From assembly GCF_947507565.1 (NCBI RefSeq), contig NC_089182.1:1302001-1366000 (forward strand): a DNA stretch of 64,000 nucleotides, written 5' to 3'. Source of the stretch: Oscarella lobularis. Lineage: Eukaryota; Porifera; Homoscleromorpha; Homosclerophorida; Oscarellidae. Below are positions 22,330 through 34,262 of this stretch, one piece after another (position 1 is the stretch's first letter; the number at the start of each line of letters is the position of its first letter). The notes beneath the pieces were generated by a model, which was given only the letters and a program-made list of their open reading frames with translations, made no database searches and was not told the origin of the DNA. The translations under genes were made by a program, and so were the position numbers.

Positions 22330-24290
22330 AAACGTTTGGAAAAAGCCAAGCGTTGCATAACCTGTGTGGGTGACATTCGACTCACCGACACAGAAATTTT
22401 CGTCTTGGAAAGCCGACCCAATAGCTTCTGAAGGAATTTGACTCGTTTGCCTGCAAGTTGCGCAGACAATATATCATGTCGATGCGCAATAGGCAGGCAA
22501 CGGTGTCATACGAACGTCATCCGTATGCACCTCCCTCGAAGTGGATACCAACCACGACAAACAGTGGTTCACTCGAGGAGTGCATTCGCAAGACACGCAC
22601 CAGCATCAAGACTATGCCGGTCTCAATCCCCAGATTCAACCTCACGTTACCAGAACGACGTGCGTTGAAAGAGCTTGGAAGACGCTCAGTCATAGTCATT
22701 ATGAAGGCAGACAAAGTTGCTTGCATCGTGGTCCAGTCTCGAGACGAATACGTCGAGAAAGGAACATTACACGTCAATGACAGTAAAACGTATATACCAC
22801 TTGATGCAAATCCGACTGCCGCAATTGGCGATGTTATCAATAACAGCGTTTAGGAATTTCTGGACGCAAATCTGATAGATCAAATTACAGCCAATTATCT
22901 TAAACACGAATCTGCGGATTCAATACGCACGCAGGTGCTGTATTTCTTGCGAAAAATACATAAGAACCCCCACGGTTTCCGGCCAATCGTGAGCGGTTGT
23001 TCGGGACCAACCGAAAAGATCTTCACTTACGTTGACCAGATATTACAACCGGTAGTCAAATTGACTACAAGCTATCTTGGAGATAGCTCTGCATTTACCC
23101 TATTTAGAGACGACAAGATTCCCTAAAAACGTCATTTTGGTCACAATTGACGTTTCTGCCCTCTACACGTCCATTCCCCAAAAGGAAGGTATTGAAGCTT
23201 GTGTAAAGGCAACTAGGGACTACTATCCGAATGAACCGGATTTACCCATCTTGGACTCTACCTTTCTTCAGTACTTCCTGCAAGCCAATGTGTTTGAGTT
23301 TGACAAAAAATGTTTCTGCAAAATTTGCCACGGCTGTGGAGACAAAGGTCGCCCCGTGCTTTGCAAACCTCTTCATGTCTGGCTTGGAATCAGTGTTCCT
23401 TAAAAAGAAATCACGATTTCTACTGGAGCCACTCCATTGGAAGAGGTACATTGACGACATTTGGCTTACATGACCATATGGAGAAGAATCTCTATTGGCC
23501 TTTTTGAACCGCTTGAATTATTTTAATAAACGCATAAAATTCACTTGGGATTACAGTCTCGAAGAGGCGGTTTATTTTGATGTTAAAGTATTCAAAGGCG
23601 AGCGTTTTGCCCGCTGTGGAACACTCGACACACAGACTCACTTCAAACCTACCAACGCATTCACATACGTACCCGCTTCTTCGGCCCACCACCCGTCTGT
23701 CTTCAAAGGACTGGTGAAGGGCGAAGATACACGCTACTACCTACGCACGACATCGAGCAAAGAAACGTACGAGGAGACGTTGGAAAAATTCAAACAACGT
23801 CTTCTCCATCGTGACTACAACCCTCGGATGATCGATGACATTCTAAAAACCATGCCATTCGATAAACGATGCTCGACAAGATTGCAAAGGATTTGGCTGC
23901 AACAGACCAAGTCGATTCAAACACGACGACCACGACTCTATCCTCGCAACCGATTGGAAAGAAGGTCCGAGATGCTCCCCTGGTGTTTCAACCGTATACA
24001 CGCGTTGGTTCCCAAAGATAAGAGACAAACTCGGAATCTATTGGGAGACCACAATGGGCAGAGACCCTGTTCTAAAGGAAATCTTCCAATTATGGCCTAT
24101 AAACAAGCTTCGAATTTAAATTGTTAGAGGCGAACTCCCCAAATATTCCCTGGTCCTGATCCTCCTCTCGCTGACGGTTATCCGTCTCAAATGACGGCTC
24201 CGAGATCAGTATTAAAACCCCGTTGCTATCCTTGCAACTCTGCTCAATGTGGAGTTTGCCCAATCTTAAACGTCAGTGACACATTAGTGT
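22330..24290 (+). pseudogene. Penelope-like retroelement reverse transcriptase, dead
   Basis: RT motifs are in the correct order over several frames: N-terminal LTDTEIFVLE (about 22380), VIVIMKADKVACIVVQSRDE (motif 1, about 22690), FLRKIHKNPHGFRPIVSG (motif 2, about 22945), VILVTIDVSALYTSIPQKEG (motif A), ETKVAPCFANLFMSGLE (motif B), RYIDDIWLT (motif C, about 23445), and a downstream Cys-rich linker CYPCNSAQCGVCPIL (about 24225). The KIH/RPIVS and TKVAP motifs are characteristic of Penelope-like elements. Damage includes an in-frame TAG at 22851, frameshifts at about 23125 and 23320, and TGA in place of Trp just after YIDDIWLT. The GIY-YIG endonuclease that should follow is missing, because repeat copy B begins at 24339. 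Confidence 0.85.
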
Positions 24291-24338
24291 GACATAGGCT
24301 AGCGCAAACGTGCATTACATAACGAAGAGGGTTCGCCA

Positions 24339-24647
24339 GTCGTTCGATGGATATGACCTTGTTTTGGTGAGCAACAACGGGCTAAAGATTATGGATATGG
24401 CTGGAACACGAGGTAAGCAATGATTTACTGCCGACGGACTATTCTAATATGGATTTTAAACGTTAAGGTCTGGCGTTTTGGGGACCTCTTGCACGCGACA
24501 TTTTTGCAGTCCTAATGATCATGTGGTGCAGAACGAACAAGGTGGAGAAAAAGCAACGCCTGAAGATCCGATCCACGAGGAAGCAACCGATGGAAGCGAC
24601 GCCCGATGCGACGCCAGAAGAGACTTAACTGAGACAAAAGACTGGAC
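24339..24647 (+). pseudogene. Two-exon gene fragment, copy B
   Basis: Counterpart of 1467-1774: the same exon with donor GTAAGC and the same exon 2 start. Exon 2 carries a 1-bp deletion (GTCCTAATGATC versus GTCCTAAATGATC in copy A) that shifts the frame, so this copy is dead. The function is unknown. Confidence 0.45.
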
Positions 24648-24659
24648 AGCTTGAGTACA

Positions 24660-25954
24660 TACTCACACACTGACTAGGTATAGTTCGCGTCAGTTAATTA
24701 CTACTGGTATTGATTTATTCAGGAGGGAAATGAATTCGCTGCGACGCGAAGTTAGTGATTGTAGCAGACGTTACGAAGCAGTGAACGCTGAAATTCGCCG
24801 TTCATAGATTTGTTTTATATTCAATTAATGCGTTTGTATACAGACTTCAATGAGCTCGCGACAACGAAGGTCTTACTGAAGAGGGGGTGAATGTTAAGGA
24901 AAGAGACTTATTTGTTTGTATTACTTCTATATATAGGTTAAAAAACGTCCGCGCCAATTGAAAAGAATCGCCGTCTTCAGCCAGGCAATGAACTTCGAGA
25001 CCTCGCGTCTTAGTCGGAACTTGGCTCATCCTCGAACTGTAGAGGGCACCGGAGTTTAGTGACCGGATTTGTCAGAAATATGACGAATATTAAAAAAATG
25101 TGAAATACACTGAAATGCATGATTCAAAGTTTTCTGTTTGCAAACAACGCGCTAAAATACATGTTTGCCTAAATTATGTCAGCAATCAGACTTTCCGTAT
25201 CGGCGAAATTCGTCTTTAGAAGTATGTTCTTGCCTAAACTTCCCTAAGACCTTAATCCAACATCATCATTGAGATCTCAGATCTAACGACAAAAGCTAAC
25301 CTTGGAAATACAAGTTCAGCAAAATGAGAGTTTTTATCCTAATAGTTTCAGTTCAAGACCGAAATGTTGTGCATTCCAGCTATGCCTTCTCTGATATTCG
25401 CTTAGCGAAGTCTCCTGTTCTACGACAAGTGATGCTTCGGCTCCACGTTTTTCTATTTTGAATTCGACCGCATTGAAACCCGACGACGTCAGAATCTGCC
25501 ACATCTCAGCCGCGCGACTGAATTTGGCATGCATAATCTGAACAAAAAAACGCCCAAGCTGTAAAAGCGCTCCAAGTTATACGCTGCGTATCTGGTGAAA
25601 AACACTTCTCCAAGTACTGGGTTGCATATATCTGTAGAGAAAAGTTTTGCGTTGTTCTGTCTACGTGTTCTCCCGATTTTTTGAGCAAAAAAGATTTCTT
25701 GAAATGGGAGAGATGCATCAAAAATAAAAATAGTACTATTTCGGCAATTTAGCGAAGTGCTAGCTATCCTCTTCTATTTCGTTTATAATATTAACTTTGT
25801 TTGTTAAACAAATTAATTAGATAAGATAAATTTGTCAAAATTTCAAAATAACGCCCAAAGGGCCACAATGCCAATATATTTATTCTTTGCAAGGAATTAT
25901 ATCATAGTAAATGACACAAGGGTAAAAAAGAAATGAAAAGGATGCTAATTTATC
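24660..25954. other. AT-rich spacer inside repeat copy B
   Basis: Nucleotide-level counterpart of 1775-3080. No supportable gene. Confidence 0.5.
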
Positions 25955-27040
25955 ACTTACTTCTTAGCCAGCTTTCTTTTCTCGGCTAACACTCGGACTT
26001 AGATATTTTTCCAACTTTTGGACAGTATTGTTTTCAATGCCACTTACTATGTTCTGTCAATTGTTGGCGAACTGGTTGCATACAGTACTGGCACGTGCAT
26101 ATTTTCTTTTCGTTTTCCTCTGCTTTGTCTATTTTGCGCTTTTTCGCCACTTCGTGGTTTGAGGCACGGACGCCGACGAGTCCTCTTTTCAAAGATCTTG
26201 GCCACGGCCTGTCCCGTTCTGTCTTCTGGCTCACGGAAGCTGGCGCACACGGAGGGCCCCAACAGAACACTGATGGCGTCGTCATATTTGCCAACGTCGT
26301 CGATATATTAGGGCTTAGTGTCAGAATTATCCATTAACTGGTATATTTTATCGACTATTTTTCGTTGTCATTGATGAGTTCGGCAATGGAAAGTCGCCTT
26401 CCCATTTGCAAGTAGAGATACTCAACATGAAATTTCTCCCCAAAATTCTTATGAGGAACTTTGGGCGCGGGCAAGAGCGGTTCGCCAACGAATTCTACGC
26501 TTAGGGCGTTCAGAGAGCTCACTTCGGGACGATCGATGATTACAGGTGCCGTTTAGCCAGACGCTATATCCTCCATCTTAGAGTTCCACCGCAACGTTCC
26601 CTATATCATATATAGATGAAAGGGGAACGATCCCGCTCTCTTACTACGACGTTTTTCCCTCTCACGCACTTGCAGACACGATTTTTTTTCGTTTCAAGCG
26701 TAGGATTTTGAACGTGCCGGTAAAGATTCACTTCTTCTACGTCTTGGAAGCACGGCACGTGCTTCTTCTCTTCTTCCCATATCTTTCGGATGTCGTTAGC
26801 CAGAAATAACTCGAGAGAACGGAGAAGCTCCTGGCACGTCTTCTGAATAATGGCTTCGTTCTCTTTAATAGTCTCATCGACACCTCGCGTGTGTCATCGG
26901 TAATGCCGGTTCTTTTGCCAAGTGGTCAAATTTACGGTCTCTATCTCCTACATCTCCTTATTGTCCATGACTTCGAAATCGGGTTCAACACTTTTTTTGC
27001 GCGCGGATTAACAACTTAAAGTCGTCCTCGTCCTACAGAT
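25955..27040 (-). pseudogene. Zn-motif protein of the 4.95-kb repeat, copy B
   Basis: Same protein as at 3082-4160. Here the stretch SVCASFREPEDRTGQAVAKI joins directly to FEKRTRRRPC in one frame (broken in copy A), but a short insertion around 26155 shifts the frame before KKRKIDKAEENEKK and the CTCQYC cluster. Comparing both copies shows a basic linker followed by a C-terminal Cys/His cluster. Function unknown. Confidence 0.5.
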
Positions 27041-27960
27041 AAATACACTTCGCCACGCTTGACCATAACTTGTAGTATTTTTGATGAACTTATTGGCCAG
27101 TGTAGACATAAAATGTCAAATTTCTAGCAGCACCTTTATGTCTGTCCATGCGGAGAATAGACAAGAGAACATGGACCCGGCGGGCCCGCAGCAATCCCGG
27201 TCGGAGTATAATACCGCCGGAAGCAATATAAACGAGGCGGCTTACCGCGCGACCGGGCCGTCTGCCATCGGCAGCGGCGCCTTATTCGACTCGGACGTGG
27301 GTACAGTGCACCCACGCATGAATGTCCCACCTTACCCTCCCCGGACATAGCCGCGAAATTCAAAATGAGTAGGATTTACTATCTTTTCGCTAAAGCGAAA
27401 GGATAGTCGATTTATTTATCTAAGATTTGGTCAAAGGATCAGTCGATCGAATGCATAGTAGTCGCGTAATCCTTCAAGTTACGGCAAAAGTAGGTTTTGT
27501 CGTTTCCTGGCGAAGTTCTCTCAGCGACTAAGCTACTTCTTTCCTCAAAACGCACCAGTCTAATATTTTATTAGCATTGTTCGAAGCGATTTTTTGTTGG
27601 TTTTTGGTTTGTCTGCAATTCGGATCTGAACTATCGTTGCTAAGAGCGTTTCTCAGAGCCTACGCTACAAATCACGATTCGCCGCCCTCGCGAAACAAAA
27701 TAAAACATGATTTAATTACATTGGTCGAAGCGATTTCGAATCTTTCGCTTCGTTTAGAAGTTATTCGTTGTCATGGGCGTGGCTAGTGCGCGCGCAAGGT
27801 CTCCCCACCCGAAAAGGCAGTAAAACGCACATTACACTTAACTTTGGTACTGCCCGTTTTTTAGCTAATCCTATACTAAAGAAATCCGCCCGGTAATAGA
27901 AGGAAAACGAAAAATCGGTCTCGATCTAGTGGTACCGCGCTAGGGCGTGACAAAGGAAAC

Positions 27961-28170
27961 TAGCCTCGCGTTCGCCAGGCCCTTCTCCCTGCTCTCCCGT
28001 ATGTCCACGGGAGGGGAGAAGGGCCTGGTATCTGGAAAATCACGTGGTGCCTTCTTTTGGGGGTGCGGTTGGTATGACGCGGTAGGATGTGACGCCTCTC
28101 TGATAAGTGCTAATAAAGTTGACCTTTTCAAACGATCGCGCGCGTCTTGAACATGGCTGAAAGCGTATCG
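27961..28170. repeat. Left TIR of Academ-type element 1
   Basis: 210 bp, mirrored at 32744-32953. Near its outer end it holds a sub-palindrome (CAGGCCCTTCTCCC .. GGGGAGAAGGGCCTGG). Its inner end includes the ATG of the helicase gene (28153-28155) and the first six codons. Confidence 0.88.
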
Positions 28171-29938
28171 CGTAAAGCAACACGGCTTCTTAGGGAAGTC
28201 TTCGGTCTCCAGTCGTTTCGCGACGGACAGCTAGAAGCGATTGAAGCAGTAGCGGATGGCAAAGATGTTGTGGTCAAGCTGACTACTGCCGGTGGTAAAT
28301 CCCTTTGCTATCAACTGCCACCTTTGCTATGCGGGTCTTCATCGTGCTGCCTTATCGTCAGCCCATTGCATGCGCTAATGATAGAACAGGTGAAAAACCT
28401 ACATTTTCAATTTGCACTTGCTATACCCAACCGTTTTTCTAGGTAGCCAAACTCCAGACATTGGGACTGAGTGCAGTGTCGTGTGTATCTGTGTCCCAAT
28501 TGGAGGAAATTCCTGAGTGTGTTCTGAATTGCTGCCAATACTGTAATTTATATACTAAACTCATTCATTTTTATACCTCTCAATTTGTTATAGTTTATCT
28601 ATCACCCGAGTGCGTTGTAAGCTCAAAGTGGCTAACCCTTATGCGCACCAGAGTAGGAGATCGAGTGAAGCTGATTGCAGTTGACGAAGCCCATTGTGTA
28701 ACTGAATGGTTAGAGAGAGTCATCACTTTACTATTGTAACTCTATGATGCTAGGGCTAATTTTCGACCGAATTATTGCAAAATTGGGTCTGTGAGGTCTC
28801 ACTGCAACTGCCCCATCATGATTCTTACAGCCACAATTACACGACCTCAATTAAAGGACGTTAGGACAAAGTTGAACATGGTCTACCCAGTGTTCATAGA
28901 AAAGCCTCTGAATCGTCCGAATTTGTTTTTATGTTCTTATTAATGAAGATCAATGACGAGGTACGGTGTTGTACATTTTTCTAGGCGGACTGTTTCAAAC
29001 TATTACTGATAGGCAACACTGGAGCCAATTACGACCATGCTTCGAGAGGATCGAAGTGTGAAAACCATAATCTATGTTGGAACAAAGGCATTAGCTACGA
29101 CTCTCTGGGAGATACTCTGCTGGTCTGGAAAAGTTGCCATTCACCACTCCTCTCTTACATACGGGACTAAACGACAAACAGAGGAAGATTTCCGGGCAGG
29201 AAAAGTGACAGTGGTTATCGCCACTATAGAATTTGGAATGGTACCAGAACCATCTGATAATGTTTTCGTGAACCTTAATATATGTTCAAGGGTATCGACG
29301 TGAGTGATGTTCGGCTGGTGCTCTACTATGGCGTCCCACGTTCAGTAATGGAAGTTTACCAAATGTTTGGGAGAGCTGGAAGAGATGGTAAGTCGTCCAC
29401 CTGCGTCCTGTTATACAAGTCGCTGAGTCTAAGAGGAAAGACTGTCGATTCGTCCGTATCAACCCTAATTACCAGTAAACAATGTATCCGAGCACGCTTC
29501 TGCCGACTGCTTGATTCGTCCTACAACGCTGATAGCCAGAGAGACTTTCCCTGTTGCTACCACTGTGACTTTGATCAAGACGATCCTAACAAATTGTTTG
29601 TTTACCCAAAAACGAGGCCTAGAAAACGCCGAATACACCGTGGCCAGAACGACCAGCAGCCTCAAGTAAAAATCCAAGTTTCTACTTACATGAGGAACCT
29701 TCTGGCTCGTCGACTGCTTTCGTGGAGACGACGAGAAGCTGAAGCCCACCGGATGTTCTCCTTAGGAGTGGAAGGAGTTGCAAGCAACGCGCTGCTAGAA
29801 AAGATAATAGACGTCAGCTCCAGTATCCGTACCGTTTCTGACGCAGAGAGAATTCCTGGTGTTCAAAAGCGTTTTGCGGCATCGTTGTTTCAAGCACTTC
29901 ATTTTCCAGAAAATTCAATAGAGCACGATCATTGCTAG
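28153..29938 (+). CDS. RecQ-like DNA helicase of Academ-type element 1
   Basis: ATG 28153 lies in the TIR. Exons are joined by short introns that restore frame: 28390-28442, 28519-28593, 28709-28753 and 29241-29290. Motifs in order: Q-motif-like FGLQSFRDGQLEAIEA; Walker A TTAGGKS (usual TGxGKS, so one unusual residue); motif Ia IVSPLHALMIEQV; DEAH box VDEAHCVTEW; TATIT of motif III; motif V ATIEFGMGIDV across an intron; motif VI QMFGRAGRDGK; then a Cys-rich RecQ Zn-binding-like part (FPCCYHCDFD). The region around 28920-28985 holds in-frame stops and a GT-AG gap of only 24 bp, so one exon junction is unresolved or damaged. It would be a 3'-5' ATP-dependent nuclear helicase, presumably aiding excision or repair. 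Confidence 0.8.
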
Positions 29939-29972
29939 TGTGTTTATCTATAAGATCAATAACAAAAGAGAG

Positions 29973-32740
29973 TTACAATTCGATGAAATCCTCTATATTC
30001 TCAATATTTCTCCTAGGGATTTCGTGGGTTGCTGTGGGAACGTCGAATTCTTCCTTCTGCAGGTATTTCCTAAGCCATTCCTCTACCTTTCTTATGCCTA
30101 GCCTTCTGGGGTCAGAAAATCCGTGCGACGAAGACTGTCTTTGCTCTTTCAACTGTGCAACTCCTGAATCGTTCAGAAGGGTAACTATTCTTGAAATGTC
30201 GTTTTCTGAAGAAGTGGTCGTGTGCTTAGCAGGTCTGTAGATCCCTAGTGACGTTTCGCATTCTCTGTCGGCCTCCAAGAGATGGTACGCTACTTTGGAG
30301 ACCAAAGCTACGTGAGCTTTTGTTAGATTCGCCCCACTAGAGCGCACCGTATTCTTGATAAGCCTGAACGAACATTTTCCGTTATCAAAACAGCACTAAG
30401 AGAGGACTTACAAATTGTAGTGCTCAACTAGCTGGTCAATTGGCTTCCCTCCTCCTTTCCTCCCTGACATATTGACCGTGCGAAAGTTAGTGTGAACGTA
30501 GGCAACAGTTGGAGACCAATCAGCCGCAAGGTTGGCCAAAAGATTCGCCGCTTCGTTTGCGTAGTTAACCTTGTGCCCACCAAGAAACGGGAGAAGCCAA
30601 AATCGCCACATCCTGATTATTTCAGGCCCGTTTTCGTAGCGAATAGCATCTCTGGGATTTAAGTAAAGAAATCCCAGGTGCAGTAACGTCCTGTGAGAGG
30701 CGTACACGTCGTCCGTACTGATCTCGGGAAAAGACGGATTTTTCACTTGAATCGTCACAGCAAAGAGGTTCCGCGCCGTTGCCTCAAACCATCTCTCCTT
30801 GTCATTTTCTTTGATTTCGTAGTTGTCGTCTTTTGTTGTCATTCCAAGGTGATTGCAAATAGCCAGAATTAGATGCCCTTGGAAAACCTAGCAAAATGTC
30901 AGAAAAACAAGGTATTTGACTGGTAGAATGTGCTGTACTAACGTGTAGAAAGAATTCGTCAGCTTGCTGAAATTTTTTTCCTCTCTTGTCTATCATTGAC
31001 AACCCTAGAGCGTCTTTGAGGTGACAGAGTAAGCCTTTGGTATCAGTGTCACCCCAAAACGTTTCTAGGCAAAGGCATAGGCACTCCCACATAAAATGAA
31101 AGTCACCTACGATGAGTACGATGTAAGTAAATTTCAGCAAGAGCATACGTACCAGGTGATTCTTTGGCCCAGTTTAGCTTGTTTACACCTATTGGCTCAG
31201 GCCTTCTGATTCGCTTGGCCCCGTGGATGTTTTTGCACGTGAGCTGGTCTCCGACAACGTTCTATAAATGATGATTATTTAACCTGATGTAGCAGAGGGC
31301 ACATACCACTGCTGTGTCGTCCTTTTTTCCTAGATCACTAGCAAAGACGTCGAGAATACGAATGTTCCCATCTCTGCAGCCCTCGTTCACATCCAGTATT
31401 TCAAGGGGAGAAATTTCTGGTTTGCATGGGACTTTGAAAGATTGCAATGTTGGGCAGAAACGTCGCAATTGAGAAAAGGCTGGAAAATAATTTATCAGGA
31501 ACCGTTTGATGTAGTTCACTCCGTTTAGAAACAAGTGGTCGTTGTCGGACAAGGATGGCAAAATAGCAGCTTCGTCAAGCAAATGACGTGAACGTGCCTG
31601 TACGTATACATCAGGCACGTATACAAATAAAATAACGTTTTACCACCCTAGTGTCAGGTGGTACTTCCGGAAGAGCCTCATCAAAGTCAATGACTAGTCG
31701 TGTAGTCATGTCCCAACGTTCAAGGCGTTTATCTTGAAAAAATATATCAGTGGCAAAAAGTAAAACAGAAAGCATGAGTCGTACCAGTTCTTTCATGGCC
31801 GACATGCTTAGTTATATTGAGATTGTCGTACGCTAAAACTCGAGCTTTGTTATTCTCAGAGACAGGAACAGCCATATTGTCGGCTATGCTTTTCAGATGC
31901 CTCCAACTGTGGCTGTAGGATGTTGAGACTCCAAGAGTGTTCATACATCTCATTACCTTTTTGGCAAGGAAACTTATATCACTCACACCCAAGTAGATTA
32001 ATTAAAAATACCTGTTTGCTCGCAGAATTGCTAATAAGAAACTTGGATATCAATGTTGGAAGCCATAGTGCTGTGTCTGATGACGATCGATTTTTCATCA
32101 ATATCGATAAGACTAGAGCTGCAGAAAGTCCCAGACCGGCGTCATCGTTGTCGTGGTCGTCGACGTCGACATTGCTCGTGTGTGAAGTTGGAGATTTCAT
32201 CACACGGCGCAGAACGTTATACAGCATAGGAGCGGTGCGTTTAATGATAACACGAAAATCGGGAAATCCATTTATATCGCATCCTAGAGCTACCAGTTGA
32301 TCCAACTCAAGGCCCAGTGAGTCAATGACTGAATCCCACGGTATGTCACACAGATCTGAGAAATGATGTTATTAGAGTGTACGCCAAAACGGAACCGAAC
32401 CTACCAGCGTGACTTGGCGTTGTGTTCGAAATGCCGGCTGGGTCCTGTTCTTTTCTTATCTTTTTCCTAATCCCAGCGTAGAAGTAATTTCTGCCTCTTT
32501 TCACTCTTTTGAGGGCAGGAAAAGCGGCGCGCGTGGCATTCCCGACTTCAACGTGGCTGAGAGGGCCATACTGGCTGCGAAACAGAGCGTGCACGTCCGA
32601 CACTAATACGGAATTGGAAGGGGAATCCTCAAACTGGTCGCGCAGCCTGCCGGAAGTACGCCAATTAAAAGTAACAGTTCCGTGTTTTTGGAAGAAAATA
32701 ATGACCATAAACAGCGTGTATTCCAATCGTTTGTCTGCAT
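29973..32740 (-). CDS. DUF6589-like transposase of Academ-type element 1
   Basis: The - strand exons run from about 32726 to a stop at 29973. N-terminus: LFRSQYGPLSHVEVGNATRA then FPALKRVKRGRNYFYAGIRK, which resembles an RFX-type winged helix. Then come YDNLNITKHVGH (first candidate Asp), RTTRLVIDFDEALPEVPPDT, VVGDQLTCKNIHGAKR (about 31250; second Asp), GDFHFMWECL, VNYANEAANLL (candidate Glu) and VEHYNL joined across a 48-bp intron (30364-30411, GTAAGT..CAG) to LIKNTVRSSGANLTKAHVAL. The same motif order is seen at 47.9-50.6 kb. Most breaks between frames coincide with plausible GT-AG introns of about 45-60 bp. The true start is uncertain because the TIR mirror of the helicase ATG is AAG here. 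Confidence 0.75.
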
Positions 32741-32743
32741 GGA

Positions 32744-32953
32744 CGATACGCTTTCAGCCTTGTTCGAGACGCGCGCGATCGTTTGAAAAGGTCAACTTTA
32801 TTAGCACTTATCAGAGAGGCGTCACATCCTACCGCGTCATACCAACCGCACCCCCAAAAGGGGGCACCACGTGATTTTCCAGATACCAGGCCCTTCTCCC
32901 GTCCCGTGGACATACGGGAGAGCAGGGAGAAGGGCCTGGCGAACGCGAGGCTA
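32744..32953. repeat. Right TIR of Academ-type element 1
   Basis: Reverse complement of 27961-28170 with few mismatches. The position equivalent to the helicase ATG reads AAG, so only one end starts the helicase. Confidence 0.88.
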
Positions 32954-33470
32954 AAAGGAAACCTAACGGTCGCGTATGCTACTAGCCAATCAGAGTACTG
33001 CACGTGACCACTATTTACACCCTTCGTCGAAGGCCTACGCGCCCTACATCATTGGAATGCTACGGGATAGAGGATTCCAATGATGTTATTGGCGATGACG
33101 CGCGACTAACGACGCGGGAGCTAGCGCGCTCTAAAGACGGTCGCTTTATGCGTGGGTGCACTGTGATACCGCAGTGAGTATTTCTCCTTTGTCGTTGCTT
33201 AAGCCGCGCCCCGAGTCTTTTCCTTGCAATTTGCCGGTGCTTTTTATAGCCGGTTCGATTTTCAATATAGAACCAAATGTTGATAACATTTCATCTTCCA
33301 TCTCATTGAGCCTCCGCGATATTTTCTTTAAGTATGTCGATCGAATTCAAGCTGCGTCTGGCAAAGGGCTCACGGGATCGGGCGATTCGTACAACGCGGT
33401 GGTGTTGGATTTGGCGGCGTGCCGCTGGCATGCAGTCAGATATGCCAAACAGTGACGAGTCCTACTCTTG

Positions 33471-33866
33471 CTATGATTTTCTTTTAAGCTCTGCAACAAA
33501 CCTGTCGGTGTAATGCCTTTCCTGCGGGCGTACAGAAGTCCAAGGACAGGTTTGTGAAAGGCATATATTCTTGTAAGCACGGCACAAAATTTCTCCTTCT
33601 ATTTTGTCGACAAATGCGCTAGCACTCTTTTGTCCGAAGCAATTATCGACGTCTTGCAACACCGACAATCCAAATATTCTGACGCGAGAAAGAACATGTC
33701 GTCCACGTCGACGACGACGCGCACATGTCAATAGAGGCCTTTTGATGTAAGTCTCTGATTTTCTGACAACGAGAACGGAATTCGAATTTTCATTGTCGTC
33801 TGGGCATCCAGACAAAAGACCTCGTCGAAAGAAGTCAGCCGGCATGGATGCCTGCGCTCTCTCCAC
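33471..33866 (-). other. Antisense open frame, copy B
   Basis: Counterpart of 4725-5115, 131 codons, open in both copies. No motif recognised. The conserved open frame could reflect either coding or low divergence. Confidence 0.25.
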
Positions 33867-34262
33867 AGGATTCGGTGGATTCTAGTTTCCTGTGGCGCAA
33901 CGTGTGAGATAAAGCGGTGCTTTCAACAGAGCGCGCCTGATCCACGCTGCTTGCTGCAATTTTGCCCTTAAGATAGTCGTCAACTACCGCCGGGTGCTCT
34001 TGCGCAAGTTGCAAGTTGCGGCTTGCGTGAGCTGAATTTACGCTCACGCCGCCATAGCCATTTCGGAGACCTTCCGAAAGTCTGCGATGGAGTGTCCCAG
34101 ACCTCTGAGCTTAGAGCCTTTGTGGAATTCGCGTCGTCCATTGTGCGTGTGCAAGCCTCGCTGCGCGACGTCATCGCCGACGTGATTCGCGAACAACTGG
34201 CGATTTTGTCGAATGGTGAGCGCGGAATGGGCTCGGGATCGTGACGCGCTTCGCTTGTTGGG

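Larger units (their letters stand above)
27961..32953. mobile_element. Academ-type DNA transposon 1 (RecQ helicase plus transposase)
   Basis: A 4993-bp element with 210-bp TIRs starting TAGCCTCGCGTTCGCCAGGC. It is flanked by a perfect 9-bp direct repeat AAAGGAAAC (27952-27960 and 32954-32962). Inside are two convergent genes: a RecQ-like helicase (+) and a transposase with the GDQLT/VEHYN motifs of DUF6589-type proteins (-), whose stops are 34 bp apart. Helicase-encoding Academ elements (AcademH) have been described; from memory they have long target duplications, which the 9 bp would fit. Both genes have short GT-AG introns and look far less damaged than other elements here. Confidence 0.85.
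27304..33163. mobile_element. Small TIR element (about 0.86 kb) carrying a nested Academ-type transposon
   Basis: CAGTGCACCCACGCAT at 27304 is mirrored by ATGCGTGGGTGCACTG ending at 33163. Copy A supplies the uninterrupted site (GACGTGGGTAATACCGCAGTG). Right flank bases TG before ATACC leave the target duplication unclear (perhaps 2-3 bp). Without the nested 4993-bp transposon and its duplicated 9 bp this element is only about 0.86 kb and encodes nothing, so it is non-autonomous. It contains a small hairpin (CTATCTTTTCGCTAAAGCGA..GATAG, about 27380-27405). Confidence 0.75.

Noticed and set aside
28961-28984. A 24-bp GT..AG intron in the RecQ gene
   Set aside because: Too short for a spliceosomal intron; more likely a damaged or misjudged exon edge.
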